From the NCBI RefSeq assembly GCF_037392515.1, contig NC_090283.1:30582249-30646248 (forward strand): a stretch of 64,000 nucleotides of DNA. Direction: 5' to 3'. Under the pieces are notes generated by a model. It was not told the origin of the DNA and ran no database searches. It saw only the letters and a list, made by a program, of their open reading frames with translations. Position numbers and translations under genes: made by a program. This document shows, in pieces, positions 33,045 to 45,803 of the stretch (position 1 is its first letter; each line of letters starts with the position of its first letter). This stretch comes from Haliotis asinina (Eukaryota > Mollusca > Gastropoda > Lepetellida > Haliotidae).

Positions 33045-36000
33045 CTGCAAAAGAAAGAAGAAAAGAACCGTTGGAACAATGTCAGTGAGAATGAAACATG
33101 ATGAAATACGAGCAAGCGATCATGGTTACATCACATTACGTTCACAGGCGCTGGTTCCTCTCACATGGTTCTTTATCAGTGTAATCTTCAGAATGTAAAT
33201 TTGGATTTGACCCAAAGAAAGAATGTGTTAAAATGCTGGCAGAAATGCAACAAGGTGAACGTTACAAGTGGAGACAGGTTGCAACAGATTTTGGAAATGC
33301 CCATTTTTCGTTTTTTGCAACAGAAAAACAAGGGTTGACGCTTAAACATAATGACGCCAGACAACACTGTGCTCGTGTTGTTCATTCGTATCTGACCCGT
33401 GATGGTCCGAGGAAGAATAGGTCTTCAGCAACCATGCTTGCCATAAGAGGTGATTAACGGGATCGGGTGATCAGGCTCGCTGGCTTGATTGACAGATGTC
33501 ATCGGTTTCCAATGGCGCTGATCGACGCTCATGCTTTTGTTCACTGGATTGTCTGGTCCACATTCGATTATTTACAGACCGCCGCCATATAGCCGGAATA
33601 TTGCTGAGTGTGGCGTAAAACTAAACTCACTCACTCATTCGTATCTTAAAACAATGTTGATGCGTTAATTTAACGCAAACATCCGAATCATACAACAACG
33701 TAGCAAGAATTCTCCCCCTGTCAGTACAGGTTTAATGCTGATTCTGCTTAATTTTGTGTGTCACAATATTTTTTTTGCTTTGAGTAAGCTCCAAAGATCA
33801 CAGGTCACCTATCTCGACGCTGCCAGTACAGCCTTGACCTACTTAAAATCGCTGAATCGACACGCCAAGCGAGCCGCAATATCCTTAACAGTATTAGTAT
33901 CACGGCCTAAAACAATTCATTATCTACACTGAGCATACTTCCATTTACGTTGACGATATTTCATGCAGGAAGATGATACATGTGCGGATATGATATTAAT
34001 AATTGCCATATCTACATACACATATAATGTACTCAGGAAGTATCTCTATGGCTATGTTTCCATCGTCATATCGTAATCAATGATGTCTCGAGGAATCCAC
34101 AACAGTTCCTGGTCTGATGTATGTGTCATCCACGTAGATCTAAGTATCACCCACGTAGATCTAAGTATCACCCACTAGATGTAAGTATCATCCACGTAGA
34201 TCTAAGTATCACCCACTAGATGTAAGTATCACCCACGTAGATCTAAGTATCACCCACTAGATGTAAGTATCATCCACGTAGATCTAAGTATCACCCACTA
34301 GATGTAAGTATCATCCACGTAGATCTAAGTATCACCCACTAGATGTAAGTATCACCCACGTAGATCTAAGTATCACCCACTAGATGTAAGTATCATCCAC
34401 GTAGATGTACGTATCACCCATGTAGATCTAAGCATCACCCACGCAGATCTAAGTACCACCCACGTAGATCTAAGTATCACCCACGTAGATCTAAGTATCA
34501 CCCACGTAGATCTAAGTATCACCCACGTAGATCTAAGCATCACCCACGCAGATCTAAGTATCTCCCACGTAGATCTACGTATCACCCAAGAAGATGTAAG
34601 TATAGCCCACGTACATATCTAAGTATCACCCCTGTAGATCTAAGTATCACCAACGTACATCTAGGTATCACTAACGTAGATATATAAGTATCACCCCTGT
34701 AGATCTAAGTATCACCCACGTACATCTAGGTATCACTAACGTAGATATATAAGTATCACCCCTGTAGATCTAAGTATCACCCACGTACATCTAGGTATCA
34801 CTAACGTAGATATATAAGTATCACCCCTGTAGATCTAAGTATCACCCACGTACATCTAGGTATCACCAACGTAGATATATAAGTATCACCCACGCAGATG
34901 TTAGCATCACCCAAGAATATGTAAGTGTCACACACGTAGATCTAAGTATCACTCCCGTAGATCTAAGTTTCACCCACGCAGATCTAAGTATCACCCACGT
35001 AGATCTAAGTATCACCCAAGAAGATGTAAGTATAGCCCACGTACATATCTAAGTATCACCTTCGTAAATCTAAGTATCACCCACGTACATCTAGGTATCA
35101 CTAACGTAGATATATAAGTATCACCCACGCAGATGTTAGCATCACCCAAGAATATGTAAGTGTCACACACGTAGATCTAAGTTTCACCCACGCAGATCTA
35201 ATTATCGCCCACGTACATATCTAAGTATCACCTTCGTAAATCTAAGTATCACCCACGTAGATGTACGTATCACACACTTAGATGTAAGTATCACCCACGT
35301 AGATATATAAGTATCACCCACGTAGATCTAAGCAGCACCCACGTAGATATAAGCATCATCTACGTAAGTGTAAGCGTCATCCAAGGGTATGTAAGTTTTA
35401 TCCATGTAGCTCTAGTCCTCTCCACGTACATGTAAGTATCATTTACGAAGATGTAAGTATCACTCAAGTAGATGAGGGTCATTCACGTAGAAATAAGTAT
35501 CACATCTGTGGCTGTAACTATCAACTACGTGGACGTAAGTGTAAATGTATGTGTCATCCAGTTAGATATTTGTATCAGCCACGTTCCGGTAAATCCCACC
35601 CATGTATATGTAAGTGTCAGTGTCATCCACGTAAATGTAAGTATCATCCACATAGACATAAATACCATCTACGTAAACGTAAGTGTCATCCATGTAGATA
35701 AAAGTAAATCTACGTAAATGTAAGTGTCATCCACGTAGATATAAGTACCATCTACGTAAAGGTGTCACCCAATGACATGTAAGTATATCCACATGTAAAT
35801 ACCATGTACGTAGATATAAGTACCATCTACGTAAATGTAAGTGTCATCCAATGACATGTAAGTATTATCCACGTATATGTAAGTGTCATTCACGTAGATG
35901 TACATGTCACTCACGTTGATGTACGTATCTCGTACGTAGCTGTAAGTGTCATTCACTTCAATGTAAGTATCTTCTACGAAGATGATAAAGTATATGTCGA

Positions 36001-39000
36001 CTAAAACACTAAAATGCATTCATAAAGTAGTCATTAAATGTTTGGACAGTGCACAGTGCATTTTAACATGTTCGAAAATAATTCTAGAGCAAAATTTGGT
36101 CTTTGGTTTCATGGAAGAGTTTTGTCTAACAATCAGTCAGAAATAATCATAAACTATATCACAGATATTTTCCATCGGGTATGAAATAATTCCCCAAGGT
36201 AGTCGATGTTAAGAAGTTGCCTCCACTGACAACCATCTGGCTATGGAGGCCTAAAGTACTGTCGGAAATGGAAAAAAGACTGTTTTAGGCTGTGTTCGTC
36301 TGTATCCCTAACATTTACACAACTGTAAATAGCATGTGTCGAAATAACCCATATAGGCCTGACTGGGCGTTCAGTGGGATGCGTAATAGGATATCCAGAA
36401 AAGCATGTTTCTTCGTAGAATCGAACAAAAAGTAGAAAAAAAGAATAGCCGATGAAAACAATATATCAGACCATATATGGCAATACGTCGCCCATCCAGG
36501 CACGCGCTGCCTGCAAGCACAAGGGGTCATCTCATAGGTACTTTGTGCTCTTTCATGTGTGTTGAATATGTCTCATCTGTTGATTAACACCTTAGGTGTC
36601 TTTCTTTCGAAGGCATATGTTGAGATATTTAACGGGTATGATGCCCACAGAAAAGATTAAATCTGCCGTCGTATTAAATGTCACAAAATATATAGCTGGC
36701 AAGAAGATCGACAAGACTTGATATGATTAGTATGTTTTGGCATGACGTTCACTGACCCAGTTTAATTCCACTAACAGATTATACTGGGCTGATATCTGTA
36801 TCACCCCAACCAGTGTCTTCGACTCCCGTCCTGGTTTTGCTTTTGAGACACCATGGAAGCTACATTCTTAAGAGTTTCAGTATTAAAGTTATTATATTTT
36901 ACGCCACCTATCGTTTATAATGACGTCAGATCGAATTTCAAAATGGGCATTTGGCAGTGTCCTTTGTAATACAATATCATCGCGCACTAATTTGCATAAG
37001 GCCATGGTCTGTTCCAAATAAGTCGCTGTGGACTTTCTGCACCAATCTCTCTTCAGTAAAATCCCTTGCCTACGTATCCTATCTGCCTACCACTGAGACT
37101 GTAGTTAGGCCGAACTCAGCTGGACAGATATTTCACAGTTCACATATCAACTACACAAAATGTGGGTATAAATGTGAAAAAAATATTGTATTCTCCATTT
37201 TCTCCGGTACTTTAGTGTGACCTTGAATCTCCACAGCATAAAGCATAGTTGAACCCTGCGCAATGTGATCCTTGTCGGTTTGAAATACGGTACCTTCTGC
37301 CTACCGCTGTATACCTGTTAAACCTTCTAAAGTTGGATGCACTTAGAGCCAAGCCCTGCATTCATTGCACTGGCTCACGTTACCTTCATTGCCTTAGCCC
37401 ATAATAAGGATCCCACTCCCTTCCTTCTGAAGTTCTCCTCCACAAAGAGGTCTTCAACGAACAGGAAGCGCCCAGACATGGTTGTGAAGGACCACATATA
37501 CAAGAGGTAACCAACAAGCCGAGGTTTGCCTGGAAGAGGTGAAGTCATACTTTATGGGTTTACCTTAACTGGAAGATGGAGAACTTATACTTTCTGTGTC
37601 TGTTGATGCTTGCTGTTCTCTTTAGTAGTCAGACACAAAACCACAAACTAATTCGGTGACGAAAACTGTCTTTACATTTACACCATGATGCTGTATCCAG
37701 CGTTGTATTACAGACAGTACCTGTGACTCATTAAACAGTTGATGTGGCTGATGTGATATGTTTGTGTCAAACAGAGGGAGGTAATGCATTAAACCGGAGT
37801 TTGAAGAATTATATGTGGACCGTTGTGTAACCCAAGATTCTGCCATTTACGCAACAGATCTATCAAAAGTCCTGTATTGTGGAGCATCATTAAGAGGGGA
37901 ATTGCACGTGACAGGACTCACCAGTTGTTAGGGTTTCTTCAGCCACGAAACAGTCGAACACCTTCTGTTCTCCAAAGCCATCTCTTTTCACAGCTGGAAT
38001 GAACTGATCCACTGTTTCAACAATCACATAGCAGACATGGAGTTACTGGAGCAAATAAACCATTTAGACTCACCGTCGTTATCATAGTGCATATCACCCT
38101 GTAGAACTACTTCAGCGAAAGGCCTGGGAGAAGTGACTTAACTCACGTAATGACATCCACAATAACAGCGTCCCATGTGGAGAAGTCCAGTGTGTCCGTG
38201 AGGTCACTCCAATAGCTATTCTATAGGTACTATAGTTTCATCTAGAAATAATACCTATTACGACTGCGTCGACTGATACTTAGACGACGAATATATCACT
38301 GCTGATACAAATATAATGTTGCTACAACAACTACCACCACTGCCACTACTGATACTGTTGTTGCTACAACTACCACCACTGCCACTACTGATACTGTTGT
38401 TGCTACAACTGCCACCACTGCCACTACTGATACTGTTGTTGCTACAACTACCACCACTGCCACTACTGATACTGTTGTTGCTACAACTGCCACCACTGCC
38501 ACTACTGATACTGTTGTTGCTACAACTACCACCACTGCCACTACTGATGCTGTTGTTGCTACAACTACCACCACTGCCACTACTGATACTGTTGTTGCTA
38601 CAACTGCCACCACTGCCACTACTGATACTGTTGTTGCTACAACTGCCACCACTGCCACTACTGATACTGTTGTTGCTACAACTACCACCACTGCCACTAC
38701 TGATACTGTTGTTGCTACAACTGCCACCACTGCCACTACTGATACTGTTGTTGCTACAACTGCCACCACTGCCACTACTGATACTGTTGTTGCTACAACT
38801 ACCACCACTGCCACTACTGATACTGTTGTTGCTACAACTGCCACCACTGCCACTATTGCTACTGTTGTTGCTACAACTGCCACCACTGCCACTACTGATA
38901 CTGTTGTTGCTACAACTGCCACCACTGCCACTACTGATACTGGATACTGTTGTTGCTACAACTACCACCACTGCCACTACTGATACTGCATTACCATTCA

Positions 39001-40069
39001 GTTCGTGTCAATGACTCCTCAGTCTATCGTACCAAACACAATGCGTGTTACAAATCAACCTTTATATCTAATCCTATTTCTTAAATGAGCTGAAGATAAT
39101 TCAAGACAATTCGTTATTAATTAAAGGAAGTTTTCACAGCCAATAGTATCTACAGTGGCAAAAGTTCTCCTTTTTCATTTCCACTTTCTTTACCTCAACG
39201 AGTAAATGTATATCATCTATGAGTTTGAGACAACGTGATGGAAAGTGCAGGGATCAGTCTAAGTTTCTGAAACGCAAGGCTTTGTGTCACTGAGGATGGT
39301 TGGAGGCAAAGAACAGTGTGTTGGTAACAACTGAGACACATAGCACACTTACTGTGGATATTGGTCTTCACGAGATGCAGGTTGCCCTCGTGTTTGGCAA
39401 ATTCCTGTAACCAAATATACAGTCAGTCGTTAACGTGAACAGAAACAAAGCAGGGTACAAATCCAGGTACACATTTGCCAAGTGAAAGATTAACCGTTAG
39501 TTTATGATGTGTTGGCAATATGTAGCCATCCTGCCTTAGCTTCAATGTTAACTGCATACCTCAAAAAGAGTTACTGGGGATCTGTGCTACTGCAGAATTC
39601 TGGATGTTGGATTTTGAACAGCTGCTTATAAGTTGGGATGAACGTGAACTTGCAATTACAAACATCACATCAAAAGGTTCATGATTACAGATCGAAATCA
39701 TAATCAATTTAAAATCGAACAAAATAGAGTTGATTATTTCACCCAGTATTCGGTGTTCATCGTCATTTGAACAGAAGTTAGTACAACGTGTTAACACCTA
39801 TGATAATATCACCTCCTTGATGTTTACACCGGTTATGAGTTCTGGCTTCCAGCGAACTTTAGGATAGTTGCACAGATAGGGACCAAAGTTGTCAGAAGCC
39901 TAGCTCTGCACTATTTCAGCCAACCACAGCGAAATCACTGCCCGTGGATGTGTGTCTACCCAGGTATGTCTGTATCAGCCTGTGGTTCAACTTGGTTCCT
40001 TACCTGCATCAACCGTGTGATCTCCTCACAGTCGTCCTCGCGAGCCTCCCTCACTGAAACGTCGGCCAT
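32868..40069 (-). CDS. SSAT-type diamine N-acetyltransferase (GNAT), five exons
   Basis: I rebuilt five minus-strand exons with consensus splice sites and consistent phases: 40069-40004, 39404-39353, 37993-37922, 37529-37384 and 33044-32868. They encode 170 residues; human SAT1 has 171. The order follows SAT1/SAT2: VREAREDDCEEITRLMQ near the N-terminus, DGFGEQKVFDCFVAEE, LVGYLLYMWSFTTMSGRFLF, VEDLFVEENFRRKGVGSLLW with the acetyl-CoA-binding RRKGVG loop (Q/RxxGxG), then NFYKKFDAVE. SSAT enzymes transfer acetyl from acetyl-CoA to spermidine/spermine or, in the SAT2 branch, to thialysine-like substrates in the cytosol. The C-terminal quarter (VMTFTLDNDAMK) differs from the SAT1 region, so substrate is uncertain. 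Introns 2 and 4 hold minisatellites. Confidence 0.92.
33395..33640 (+). repeat. SINE, family B, sense copy
   Basis: Runs from aagaataggtcttcagcaac to cggaatattgctgagtgtgg and aaactcactcactc, with gattgtctggtccacattcg in the body. It lies in GNAT intron 4, antisense to the gene. Confidence 0.9.
33641..34115. other. GNAT intron 4 sequence, nothing recognised
   Basis: Single-copy-looking AT-rich sequence between the SINE and the 21-bp array. Confidence 0.5.
34120..36010. repeat. 21-bp minisatellite in GNAT intron 4
   Basis: About 85 copies of cacccacgtagatctaagta plus t. The left half is homogeneous, with alternating short and long higher-order units. The right half decays progressively toward 36010 and shows variants such as ccatctacgtaaatgtaagt. 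Confidence 0.95.
36011..37383. other. GNAT intron 4 sequence, nothing recognised
   Basis: AT-rich intron sequence with short frames on both strands and no domain or repeat family that I recognise. Confidence 0.5.
37384..37529 (-). CDS. GNAT exon 4, acetyl-CoA-binding core
   Basis: Acceptor ctcttccag, then GKPRLVGYLLYMWSFTTMSG, RFLFVEDLFVEENFRRKGVG and SLLWAKAMK, ending at phase 0 before gtaacg. It carries beta-strands 4-5 and the pyrophosphate-binding loop of the GNAT fold. Confidence 0.94.
37922..37993 (-). CDS. GNAT exon 3
   Basis: Acceptor cattccag, then VKRDGFGEQKVFDCFVAEE and TLTT, ending at phase 1 before gtgagt. SAT1 has LLEDGFGEHPFYHCLVAEV here. Confidence 0.92.
38310..38995. repeat. 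39-bp minisatellite in GNAT intron 2
   Basis: About 17 units of ctgatactgttgttgctaca plus actgccaccactgccacta. Period 13 codons gives long open frames on both strands (Ser/Gly-rich minus, Leu/Pro-rich plus). Its place inside a well-supported intron argues against coding. Confidence 0.95.
39353..39404 (-). CDS. GNAT exon 2
   Basis: The acceptor ggttacag is followed by EFAKHEGNLHLVKTNIH, ending at phase 1 before gtaagt. It corresponds to ELAKYEYMEEQV in SAT1. Confidence 0.88.
40004..40069 (-). CDS. GNAT exon 1
   Basis: Twenty-two codons, MADVSVREAREDDCEEITRL plus MQ, precede the donor gtaagg at phase 0. It aligns with the SAT1 start [20 protein letters not shown]. Confidence 0.9.
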
Positions 40070-40329
40070 ACTTGAAGTTGCATTATCGCGTTGAGATCAC
40101 TCGTTTCCGTGACCTGTAGGTATGACCGGGTAACTAGGTCAGAGTTAAGCATCAGTACAATGGAGTCATTACCCAAGTCTAACTCGAGTTAAGCCATTAC
40201 TTCAGTTTCAGAAAGTAAATATGTTTCCCATGTTTTAATCGAATTGGGCAGTATTAGACGAGTGTCAGAAAATAGGGTGGACTATTAGCGTTGTCTGATT
40301 GCCTTATGACCAGCAGATATGAATACAGA

Positions 40330-40620
40330 TTTGCGTGTAAGTATGTGGAGAGAACAGTGTTTAGATATCTTGAGATATCTGTGTGTACACATGCGTACAG
40401 ATCAGTATGTAGATAATCTGTATAGATCAGTACATATATATAGATATCTGCACTGATTAGTTTGTAGATATGTGTACAGATCAGTATGTACACATGTGTA
40501 CAGATATGTGTGTACATATCAGTACAGATTAATATATAGATCTGTTTACAGATATGTGTGTAGAAATGTGTACAGATCAATATATAGCTTTGTGTACAGG
40601 TCAGAGTGTTTATATACTGA
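40330..40620. repeat. Degenerate GTGTACAGATCAG-type tandem repeat
   Basis: Imperfect copies of tgtgtacagatcagtatgta plus gatat, period roughly 22-25 bp, upstream of the GNAT start codon. Confidence 0.8.
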
Positions 40621-40884
40621 GAGCCATTTACAACGCAATTGATATTTGTCGTCCTGGAACGTACAAAACTTCTATTGAAGATTTGTTTCCTGTGATACAG
40701 AGGGTGCATGGATAAAATGCTGATAATCTTGTCCATTTCGAGCTTGAGTCCCAGAACATGCCTCCTTTATGAACTTCTGTGCTTAATTCATGAAACACAT
40801 TGTGCACGTGCATTACCTGCACCCAGGCCCTTTAAAGGAACCGGAACTGTGCAAGTGAATCACTTTGAGAAAGCGTCACGCTTA

Positions 40885-41190
40885 ACACAAGACGAAGATA
40901 ATCAGAGTCTCGCTATGGTTCGCAGCGTGTCTTCAGATGTGTTGATTGGCAGACACTGTAATGTGCATCCATCTACTGTTGGTCAATTCAGACAACGTTT
41001 TAGGGCCACCGGAAGTGACGCATTTGTCCATGACCTGGTGCACCACTTTTGAAGACAGCTCGACAGCACCGCAGTATCCCAAGTCTCACACTTGCACAAT
41101 CGGTTCAAACAGCTGCTAATACTACAAAGAGGACACTTGGGACAAAGCACCCTCATGTCTGAGCCCAAACGGTGCGAAGATGCTTTAACG
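40885..41190 (+). mobile_element. Decayed Tc1-like transposase N-terminal fragment
   Basis: The paired helix-turn-helix part reads HPSTVGQFRQRFRATGSDAF near 40970. After a frame change the second domain reads AQSVQTAANTTKRTLGTKHP and HVSAQTVRR near 41095-41175, the typical Tc1 linker before the catalytic core. No catalytic DDE block is recognisable downstream. It is a dead 5' fragment. Confidence 0.65.
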
Positions 41191-41680
41191 CAAGTTTATC
41201 GTACCCTTTGCAGATGAACACCAACGGATTTATATACGTCGAGAAGAAATACGTGCGCCAAACTGTGTTTTTGAACATGGTTTTTTGGAAGGGCTGTGAC
41301 ATGACCAAAGACAAGCGCTGAATTGACACCGGCCCATCCACCTTACTGGGAGACCATTCCACAAATGTGTCTGAGACATCTGTCTCTTCCAATGCCCCCG
41401 GAGACTGTCATGCAGTGCACGGTGGACCCGTGCAAGTGACCCCTCCTTTGTTTGATGTCGTTGTTGCTGCACTGACGTTGTTGTTGACTGGACATTCTCC
41501 GATTAAGTCCTCCACAGATATTTATTTAAAGCATATCTGCCAGTTACATCTATATATGTTCACATTTGTGTGAGTGAAGAAAGTATGAGCGTCAAATTGC
41601 GTTTTTAATGGCTTTCAGTATATATGCGCAGGTAAGTATTTAGATATGTAAACAGATCAGTGTGTAGATATGTGTATAGA
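41191..41680. other. Spacer, no gene recognised
   Basis: Frames of 60-80 codons exist on both strands near 41230-41573 but I recognise no family. Confidence 0.4.
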
Positions 41681-41684
41681 TATG

Positions 41685-42185
41685 TGTGTATCCAGGCGTC
41701 ACCATGAACGTAGAGGACCTTTACATGTCTGTTCTGTGAGTGGGCCACAGTGTTGTGTATCCAGGCGTCACCATGAATGTAGAGGACCTTTACATGTCTG
41801 TTCTGTGAGTGGGCCATAGTGTTGTGTATCCAGGCGTCACCATGAATGTAGAGGACCTTTACATGTCTGTTCTGTGAGTGGGCCATAGTGTTGTGTATCC
41901 AGGCGTCACCATGAATGTAGAGGACCTTTACATGTCTGTTCTGTGAGTGGGCCATAGTGTTGTGTATCCAGGCGTCACCATGAACGTAGAGGACCTTTAC
42001 ATGTCTGTTCTGTGAGTGGGCCATAGTGTTGTGTATCCAGGCGTCACCATGAACGTAGAGGACCTTTACATGTCTGTTCTGTGAGTGGGCCACAGTGTTG
42101 TGCATCCGGGCGTCACCATGTATGTAGATGACTTTTACATGTCTCATCTGTGAGCGGGCCATTGCGTTGAGTATTCAGGTGTCAC
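41685..42185. repeat. 69-bp minisatellite
   Basis: Seven units of tgtgtatccaggcgtcacca plus tgaatgtagaggacctttacatg and the rest. Units are nearly identical, the outermost right one most diverged. It ends about 20 bp before the CARD start codon. Confidence 0.95.
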
Positions 42186-42205
42186 CATTTATGTAACATC
42201 AGAAG

Positions 42206-42394
42206 ATGGAGGCTAAACACGTTATCGTCAATCAGAGGAACCACAAGTTCCTGAAGGACTTCCTTTTGGTGGATCCTGTGCTGGACACCTTGTTGCAGGA
42301 CGGAGTCTTCACACAGGCCGACTATGACAACCGTAGACAGGCCGGGCCAGGGAAGTGTGAGATGCTGTTAGGAATACTGAAACAAAAGGCATGA
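42206..42394 (+). pseudogene. CARD domain, cut by an in-frame TGA
   Basis: The frame encodes FLLVDPVLDTLLQDGVFTQ, QAGPGKCEMLLGILKQKA, the classic helix 2 to helix 5 pattern of caspase recruitment domains. It stops at TGA (42392-42394). The same frame continues past it with RVFDSTQSFIKERLDATPL, which fits helix 6. The TGA is therefore probably a decayed CGA (Arg) codon. CARDs make homotypic contacts in apoptosis and immune signalling. It may be a pseudogene or a null allele. Confidence 0.65.
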
Positions 42395-43347
42395 AGGGTC
42401 TTTGATTCCACGCAATCGTTCATTAAAGAAAGACTTGATGCAACGCCTTTGGAAGGGGACAGATCTGCGTACAATATACAGCTGCTGTTTGATCGTTGGT
42501 TTGATACCTCTGTGCAACTCCTGAACCCAAACCAAAGAAACCTACGCCCATACGATGACGTTAAAATACACGTTCTTGATGTAGTTGGGATCTTAAAACT
42601 GATTCTAAAAATATATAAGGTTTGTCTGTTCTTATTTACACCTGGGTGTATCTATGGACGAGTGGCCAGGTACGTATGTAAATTTGCGCGTTTGAAATTT
42701 ATATCATGGACGTGGATGTTTCACACTGTTCTTTACCGAACTAAATTATATACAATGAAATGTTGAATTTGGCCGATATATTACACACAGAAATCTCAAA
42801 CCGACGTTATCTGATTCTTTTCCATTAAGTTAGACTCGTCAATGCTACACAAAGAATATGACGCGTCTCATATTAATATACCAGGATACGTCTTTACCTA
42901 CCGACATCAACGCAAATATAAAATGTCATGTCTCCAAAGAAAAATGCTCCATAATATGTGATCGTGTATAGAGTGAAATAAAGAAGAATGTTTACATGCG
43001 ACTATTGTAATTTTAAGGTAGTTCAGATCTGGTCTGTGTGAAAAAGTTCAAGCTGGAGGCTCAGTACTCCAAGGAAGAGATGTCTGAACTGTGAGTTATC
43101 CTGATACACATTTGTTCATTCATATGTTAAGACTCCTCCAGCAATACACACATGTGAAACATATTATAACATATCATGTCACAACTATAGTGATTCATAA
43201 ATGTACGATTACTGCAACATAAACACCAAGTTTTCACTAACTTTTCCGAAATACGTCACACAAATACATTCATGCCATAAACTACAATGTGGTACACTAA
43301 GGTCGGTATCTAAGATGTTTGATCGGGTCATTCATGTCTGTTTTCAG

Positions 43348-43479
43348 GCAATTGAAAAACAAAAAGAACAAGTCAGAAAAAAAAAAACTTGGAGCACGCT
43401 AAACTGGAGAAAGTACTTAAAAAGGAAGAATATGAACATATATTACAGACGGAAAAGCTGAGGGAGGAAGCTGAACTTC
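43348..43479 (+). CDS. Coiled-coil exon with homopolymer frame problem
   Basis: After acceptor gtttttcag-like ttttcag the frame reads AIEKQKEQVRKKK. After a run of 11 A, the next frame reads LEHAKLEKVLKKEEYEHILQ and TEKLREEAELR before a gtgagc donor. A one-base length change in the A-run would explain the shift, either a real lesion or an assembly error. Confidence 0.45.
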
Positions 43480-44759
43480 GTGAGCTGACATTTGTTCTCT
43501 TTTGAAAATCTTTTATAACTGCAACCATATATGCACCAAGTGTCAGTGGTCACACATGCGTCTCCTTTCTAATTATGTGGACGTGTTTGATATCACTAAG
43601 CGTAAGTTATTGCATTTCATTGAAAGTATCTACAATGGTTTTAGTTTTAGAATACTTTTAATGTTCAGCTAAATTTCTCAATACTCGTCAACACCTGAAT
43701 GGGTGGTGTACATCCAGCTAGGGTCCACGCATGTAGCTAGAGAACTGTAAGTCCCCATGGTCTCTGGTACGGTGATCAACCTTCAGGTGCTGGTGATCTG
43801 TAGCCTGTTTTCATATTGCATATTTTACAGTGATACACTTTATGATAACATGCTTGCTCTAAACCTAATCTACTCTTGTAGTTTTTTCTGTCCTTCAACT
43901 AAAGGTATTTATTGTCTACATTCATTTATGTTTAGTGTACAAATTGTTAACGTCACGATAAGGGTGAACAATTGCCGTCCACATGCTAAGTGATTTGAAT
44001 TATGGCAGAGGAAGGAAACTGTTCTGATGCGATCCTTACACCCATTCCGTTTCAGTGAAGGTGGCACTGTCCAAACCAAACGATGACTTGCAGCGCAGTC
44101 AAACCGGAATGTAACATATTGAAGAAGGTAGAAATATCATTTTGTCCATGAGTTCATGCTATCAAAGATCCAAAACCTAGCAAATAATGTGTAATATAAC
44201 ATGAACAAAACAAAGCAATGGTGAGTGATATCGGAGACAGTGCAAGAAGAACATGAGGATTATGAAGCTTTGTTCAGAGACATCTATGCATATATAATCT
44301 TTATATTCGGTACACTGCTGTAAGCTATCAGGCCTATGTACAACATGGCCCATACATTATAAACAACTTATGCAGGGAGGAGATTTAGGGCATGGAGGGT
44401 ATACCAAGTCAATATCCGGTGATACAAAACATGTACATGGAAGTATAACAGTCTGTATACGGGGCCACATCTGATTTTACAGATCACTTATACATAATTT
44501 TACATCTAGGTGAGTCCTTTTTGTCCTCTGGTCCTAGTGATAGAACATGTCGGTTTTCAGTTCGATCTTGCTGTGGGGACACTAACCTTTGTCTTCTTCC
44601 ATGTTCTCTCTACGCCTGCATTTATCAACATGCTGACGAAACAAACCTGAAGTCTGTCAAATATCCCTGTGGTCGTGAGTTCATCGTGGAACAGCTTCAC
44701 CTTGGCCTTGTTGGTGGTAACGAAGCTGCTTGTGCTGCCCTCGTTGGCGTGGAGAAGAA

Positions 44760-45327
44760 ATGTCACTACATGAACATCACAAGAATGAAGACTTAAGTCG
44801 TTCCCACGAGCTGGAGGAACAGCTGCAGAAGCAACGACTGAAGCTGAAAGATGTCAAAGACAAAATTGCTGCTGTGAACAGGCACCAAGAGGAACTGGAC
44901 AATAAGCAGAGGACGCTGGAACAAGAGGTTGCTGCCGTTTCCAAACGTGTTGCTGTGAAGTTGCTTCACCGACAGAGGAAGCTCAGAGAGGAGATCCAGA
45001 TGTCTCTGGACAATACAAATAAGGTCGTTCAGGAGATACTGGATAGTTTACACGATGTTCAGTCTTCTATCATATCAACGACAGACTACACCCAGAGAAC
45101 GCTTAAATCCACAAGACGAGAGGAACTCATTTCCCTCACATCTACAATACAGGAAAAGTGTGACGAAAATCTGAAGAGGGAACTTCCAGAAGATGACACG
45201 GGAGATACGAGTACCCTCCTTTTCTTTCAAGGTCAGACAGCTCTGGAGGAACTCATCGACACATTTGGCGGTCTCGCCTCCAGTCTTCACTTGAATCATA
45301 TTCCAGATTCACATCCTACATTAAAAG
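44760..45327 (+). CDS. Coiled-coil exon resembling the helical part of TRIM-type proteins
   Basis: About 189 codons are rich in Glu, Lys, Gln and Leu with heptad-like spacing: ELEEQLQKQRLKLKDVKDKI, RTLEQEVAAVSKRVAVKLLH and LDNTNKVVQEILDSLHDVQS. HEHHKNEDL just before the coil recalls the end of a B-box. I cannot confirm the upstream zinc ligands. The donor is AAAAG|gtacac, phase 1. Confidence 0.55.
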
Positions 45328-45803
45328 GTACACATAGACATGGTTAGATATTACTCAGAGATATATTCTGAGGTTGACTATAGAAAGTGAGCCTTTGCTT
45401 AAATGCCCCAAATGTCTTTAATCGTTATGCCGGTTCCAGTGCAAAATTAAAACGGTCAATCCAAGATATTGGTGAGAGACAAATTCTACATAAAAGTGAC
45501 TTGATGTAGACTGCTTTGTGAGTATTCATTGTCAGTAAAGTATTAGGTCTATCTGTGTTACATATTCTTCTTCAGATCTGCTTCAAAAGATAAACCTGCC
45601 GACAGAAAGAAATGCGATAATATGTTCTTTATAACGAAATTAGATTATTTGTGTCTTCAACGGATTTGAACGTTCTATACTGCTTCTTAAATATTCGACA
45701 ACGTCAAGTTATAGTCTGTCAGATGTTTTAATTCCGAAATGTGCATGGTGTGATCGTCACCGGATCTCCTTGATGCCAGTGTTGGTGTTTCAGCTGCATG
45801 AAG

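Noticed and set aside
38258-39014. Frames of 211-239 codons rich in Ser/Gly or Leu/Pro
   Set aside because: They arise from the 39-bp minisatellite in GNAT intron 2 and are open on both strands at once.
41230-41573. Minus-strand frames after the Tc1 fossil as its catalytic domain
   Set aside because: They run on the opposite strand and lack DDE motifs.
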